From assembly GCF_000787835.1 (NCBI RefSeq), contig NZ_BBPP01000001.1:267927-331926 (forward strand): a stretch of 64,000 nucleotides of DNA, in the 5' to 3' direction. Position numbers and translations under genes: made by a program. The notes below the pieces were generated by a model. It was given only the letters and a program-made list of their open reading frames with translations, was not told the DNA's origin and searched no databases. Shown one piece after another: positions 62,098-64,000 of the stretch (positions within the stretch are counted from its first letter, which is position 1; every line of letters starts with the position of its first letter). This DNA comes from Streptacidiphilus melanogenes. GTDB taxonomy: Bacteria > Actinomycetota > Actinomycetes > Streptomycetales > Streptomycetaceae.

Positions 62098-62859
62098 ATG
62101 CGTTCCCGCGTCTCCCTTCGGGCTGTGATCACGGCGCTGCTGCTGGTCGGTCTCGCGCTCGTGGGGGCCGCCGCGCGGGAGGCGCGGCCGGCGCCGTTCG
62201 GGGACGACGTGGTGGGGGCCGGTCGGGCGCAGCGGGGTGGGGCTGATGCGTTGCGGGTGGGGGCCGGCGGGGAGGTGCAGGGGTACGACGCGGCCAGTGG
62301 GCGTCTGGTGTGGAGCTACCGCCGGGGCGGGCACCGGCCGCTGCGGCTCGTCGCGGTGGGCGCGACCACGGTCGCCCTGTGGGACGACGGGATGCTGACC
62401 GGGATGGAGCCCGAGCCGGCCGTGGTGCGGTGGCACCGGTACGTGCCCGGGGTGGGGGCGGGGACGCCCCTGGTGCTGGTGCCGCTGGGCGCAGGAGAAA
62501 CGTTCCTGGTGCTGACCCACGACGTGGTGATGACCTACAACACCGGCGACGGAACCCTCCGCACCTCGACCCTGCCCTCCACCGGCTGCTTCTTCCGCGA
62601 CTCGGGCCCGGCCGGGCCCGTGCACGTGGGGGCGTGGGTGCTGGCCCGGCGCGACTGCGCAGCCGGGGCCGGGAGGACCGAGCTGGAGGGGTTCGACCTG
62701 GACGGGCGGCGCTGGCACGACTCCGCCCTCGCCCCGGTACGGATGGGCGCGGGAGCCGAAGGCGACGTCGAGGTGCTCGTCGTGCCGCGCAGCCTGCCGT
62801 ACGCCGTGGACCCCACCACCGGCCGTCCGGCCACGGAATGCGTTTGCGCAGCCCGGTAG
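62098..62859 (+). CDS. Exported PQQ-like propeller protein
   Basis: 253 residues from ATG 62098 (GTG 62089 possible). An N-terminal signal/anchor (about 8-24) precedes PQQ-type blade sequences such as VQGYDAASGRLVWSYRRG and later YNTGDGTLR. Two Cys residues in the centre and two at the C-terminus. At most three or four blades, so a short member. Function unknown. Confidence 0.75.
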   Translation: MRSRVSLRAVITALLLVGLALVGAAAREARPAPFGDDVVGAGRAQRGGADALRVGAGGEVQGYDAASGRLVWSYRRGGHRPLRLVAVGATTVALWDDGMLTGMEPEPAVVRWHRYVPGVGAGTPLVLVPLGAGETFLVLTHDVVMTYNTGDGTLRTSTLPSTGCFFRDSGPAGPVHVGAWVLARRDCAAGAGRTELEGFDLDGRRWHDSALAPVRMGAGAEGDVEVLVVPRSLPYAVDPTTGRPATECVCAAR

Positions 62860-62862
62860 ACT

Positions 62863-62879
62863 GGAGGCTTGTTGCCTCC
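62863..62879 (+). promoter_or_regulatory. Small hairpin in the leader of the ABC-F gene
   Basis: GGAGGC and GCCTCC around TTGTT, just after a TAGACT box (62857-62862) and about 95 nt before the ABC-F start. ABC-F leaders often carry attenuator structures, but no short leader peptide is certain here. Confidence 0.35.
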
Positions 62880-62973
62880 TGCTGCATAGGCCCGTACGGA
62901 CGGTCCTGGCCGCATCCGACCGCGAGCGCGCCGACGCGCACCCTCGCGCACCGTCCCCGGGAGTAGTTTCACC

Positions 62974-64000
62974 ATGATCGTCGCCAGCGAGATCGAGCTG
63001 CGCGCAGGCGCCCGCATCCTGATCGAGTCGGCGACCTTCCGTGTCGCCGCCGGTGACCGGATCGGGCTGGTCGGCCGCAACGGAGCGGGCAAGACGACGC
63101 TGACCAAGGTGCTCGCAGGCGAGGGCCAGCAGGCCGGCGGCACGGTGACCCGCAGCGGTGAGATCGGCTACCTGCCGCAGGACCCGCGCACCGGCGACCT
63201 CGACGTGCTCGCCCGCGACCGCGTCCTGTCGGCCCGCGGTCTCGACGAGGTGCTGCGCAAGATGCGCCTCAACGAGGACAAGATGGCGAACGGCAAGGGC
63301 GCCACCCGCGACCAGGCGATGAAGCGCTACTCGCGCCTGGAGACCGAGTTCCTCACCAAGGGCGGCTACGCCGCCGAGGCCGAGGCGGCCACCATCGCCG
63401 CGAGCCTGGGTCTGCCGGACCGCGTGCTGGGCCAGCCCCTGCACACCCTCTCCGGCGGTCAGCGCCGCCGTGTCGAGCTCGCCCGCATCCTCTTCTCGGA
63501 CTCGGACGTCCTGCTGCTGGACGAGCCGACCAACCACCTGGACGCCGACTCGATCCTGTGGCTGCGCGACTACCTGAAGTCCTACAAGGGCGGCTTCATC
63601 GTCATCTCCCACGACGTCAACCTGGTCGACGAGGTCGTCAACAAGGTCTTCTACCTGGACGCCAACCGCACCTGCATCGACGTCTACAACATGGGCTGGA
63701 AGCTCTACCTCCAGCAGCGCGAGGCCGACGAGAAGCGCCGCAAGCGCGAGCGCGCCAACGCCGAGAAGAAGGCGCACCAGCTCAACTCGCAGGCCGACAA
63801 GATGCGCGCCAAGGCCACTAAGACCGTCGCCGCGCAGAACATGGCCCGCCGCGCCGAGAAGCTGCTCTCCGGCCTGGAGGCGGTGCGCCAGAGCGACCGC
63901 GTCGCCAAGCTGCGCTTCCCGACCCCGGCGCCCTGCGGCAAGACGCCGCTGACGGCCGACGGCCTGTCGAAGTCCTACGGCTCGCTGGAGATCTTCACCG
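62974..64000 (+). CDS. ABC-F family ATP-binding protein (3' end outside the window)
   Basis: ATG 62974 (GGGAG 10 nt upstream); 342 residues are visible and the frame is open at the right edge. First ABC module: Walker A GRNGAGKTT (34-42), signature LSGGQRRRVELAR, Walker B VLLLDEPTNHLD and the switch His in ISHDVNLV. The charged interdomain linker (about 245-315, KRRKRERANAEKK) follows, then the second module begins with LTADGLSKSYG. No TM region. ABC-F proteins act on ribosomes in antibiotic protection or translation rescue; which applies here is not visible. Confidence 0.93.
   Translation, partial: MIVASEIELRAGARILIESATFRVAAGDRIGLVGRNGAGKTTLTKVLAGEGQQAGGTVTRSGEIGYLPQDPRTGDLDVLARDRVLSARGLDEVLRKMRLNEDKMANGKGATRDQAMKRYSRLETEFLTKGGYAAEAEAATIAASLGLPDRVLGQPLHTLSGGQRRRVELARILFSDSDVLLLDEPTNHLDADSILWLRDYLKSYKGGFIVISHDVNLVDEVVNKVFYLDANRTCIDVYNMGWKLYLQQREADEKRRKRERANAEKKAHQLNSQADKMRAKATKTVAAQNMARRAEKLLSGLEAVRQSDRVAKLRFPTPAPCGKTPLTADGLSKSYGSLEIFT

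Overview
The window is 64 kb of very GC-rich DNA with short intergenic gaps, many 1-4 nt start/stop overlaps and frequent GTG/TTG starts. It carries a complete ethylmalonyl-CoA pathway cluster, aerobic-type cobalamin genes with a fused ChlI-ChlD chelatase subunit, and phosphatidylserine synthase/decarboxylase genes. Together these point to a chromosomal segment of a Streptomycetaceae actinomycete (Streptomyces, Kitasatospora or Streptacidiphilus type). In the crotonyl-CoA carboxylase/reductase, the CO2-binding residues match published Kitasatospora setae numbering after a constant 3-residue shift. I saw no rRNA, tRNA, CRISPR array, transposase or phage gene.

Layout. 1-3.4 kb: a large polytopic membrane protein whose frame is open to the left edge, facing a membrane-anchored clan GH-A glycosidase-like protein. 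3.5-14.4 kb (minus strand): a cobalamin operon, cobD-cobQ-cobN-chlID-cobO-cobB plus a SEC-C/YchJ gene, preceded by a cobalamin riboswitch. 14.4-21.8 kb: a 51-aa membrane peptide, a DAO-type FAD oxidoreductase, an alpha/beta-hydrolase fold protein lacking the nucleophile serine, an unknown protein, and a glutamine synthetase-like/amidohydrolase pair resembling a split fungal FluG. 21.9-30 kb: a secreted BNR/propeller protein, small metabolic genes (CHMI-like, TrmO-like, NAD(P)H-binding + MarR), a 91-bp tandem repeat, an MFS exporter with an ArsR-like regulator and a 38-bp perfect palindrome, and an LRR protein. 30-31.6 kb: pssA-psd. 32-41.2 kb: the ethylmalonyl-CoA operon (acyl-CoA dehydrogenase, MaoC hydratase, CitE-like lyase, ethylmalonyl-CoA mutase, ccr) with a TetR regulator and a double-headed 3-hydroxyacyl-CoA dehydrogenase. 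41.3-51 kb: MATE pump/PadR pair around a 41-bp hairpin palindrome, amidotransferase/LysR pair, DUF4190 protein, Nudix, acetamidase/formamidase, SRPBCC protein, and a DHA2-type MFS protein carrying three C-terminal carboxypeptidase-regulatory-like repeats. 51.3-61.6 kb: an eight-gene exopolysaccharide operon ended by a strong hairpin. 61.7-64 kb: YnfA-like protein, PQQ-like secreted protein, and a truncated ABC-F gene.

How it fits together. The cobalamin operon makes the cofactor that the B12-dependent ethylmalonyl-CoA mutase needs, so the window contains both supply and consumer of B12. The ethylmalonyl-CoA cluster allows acetyl-CoA assimilation and supplies ethylmalonyl- and methylmalonyl-CoA, which are polyketide extender units. 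The exopolysaccharide operon has the parts of a Wzx/Wzy-like route: initiating phosphoglycosyltransferase, two GT4 enzymes, MurJ-family flippase, O-antigen-ligase-like polymerase, Wzz-like protein, NodB deacetylase and CelD-like acyltransferase. It is the best candidate here for an undescribed surface-polymer system. Several regulator/transporter pairs have unusually long perfect palindromes in their control regions.
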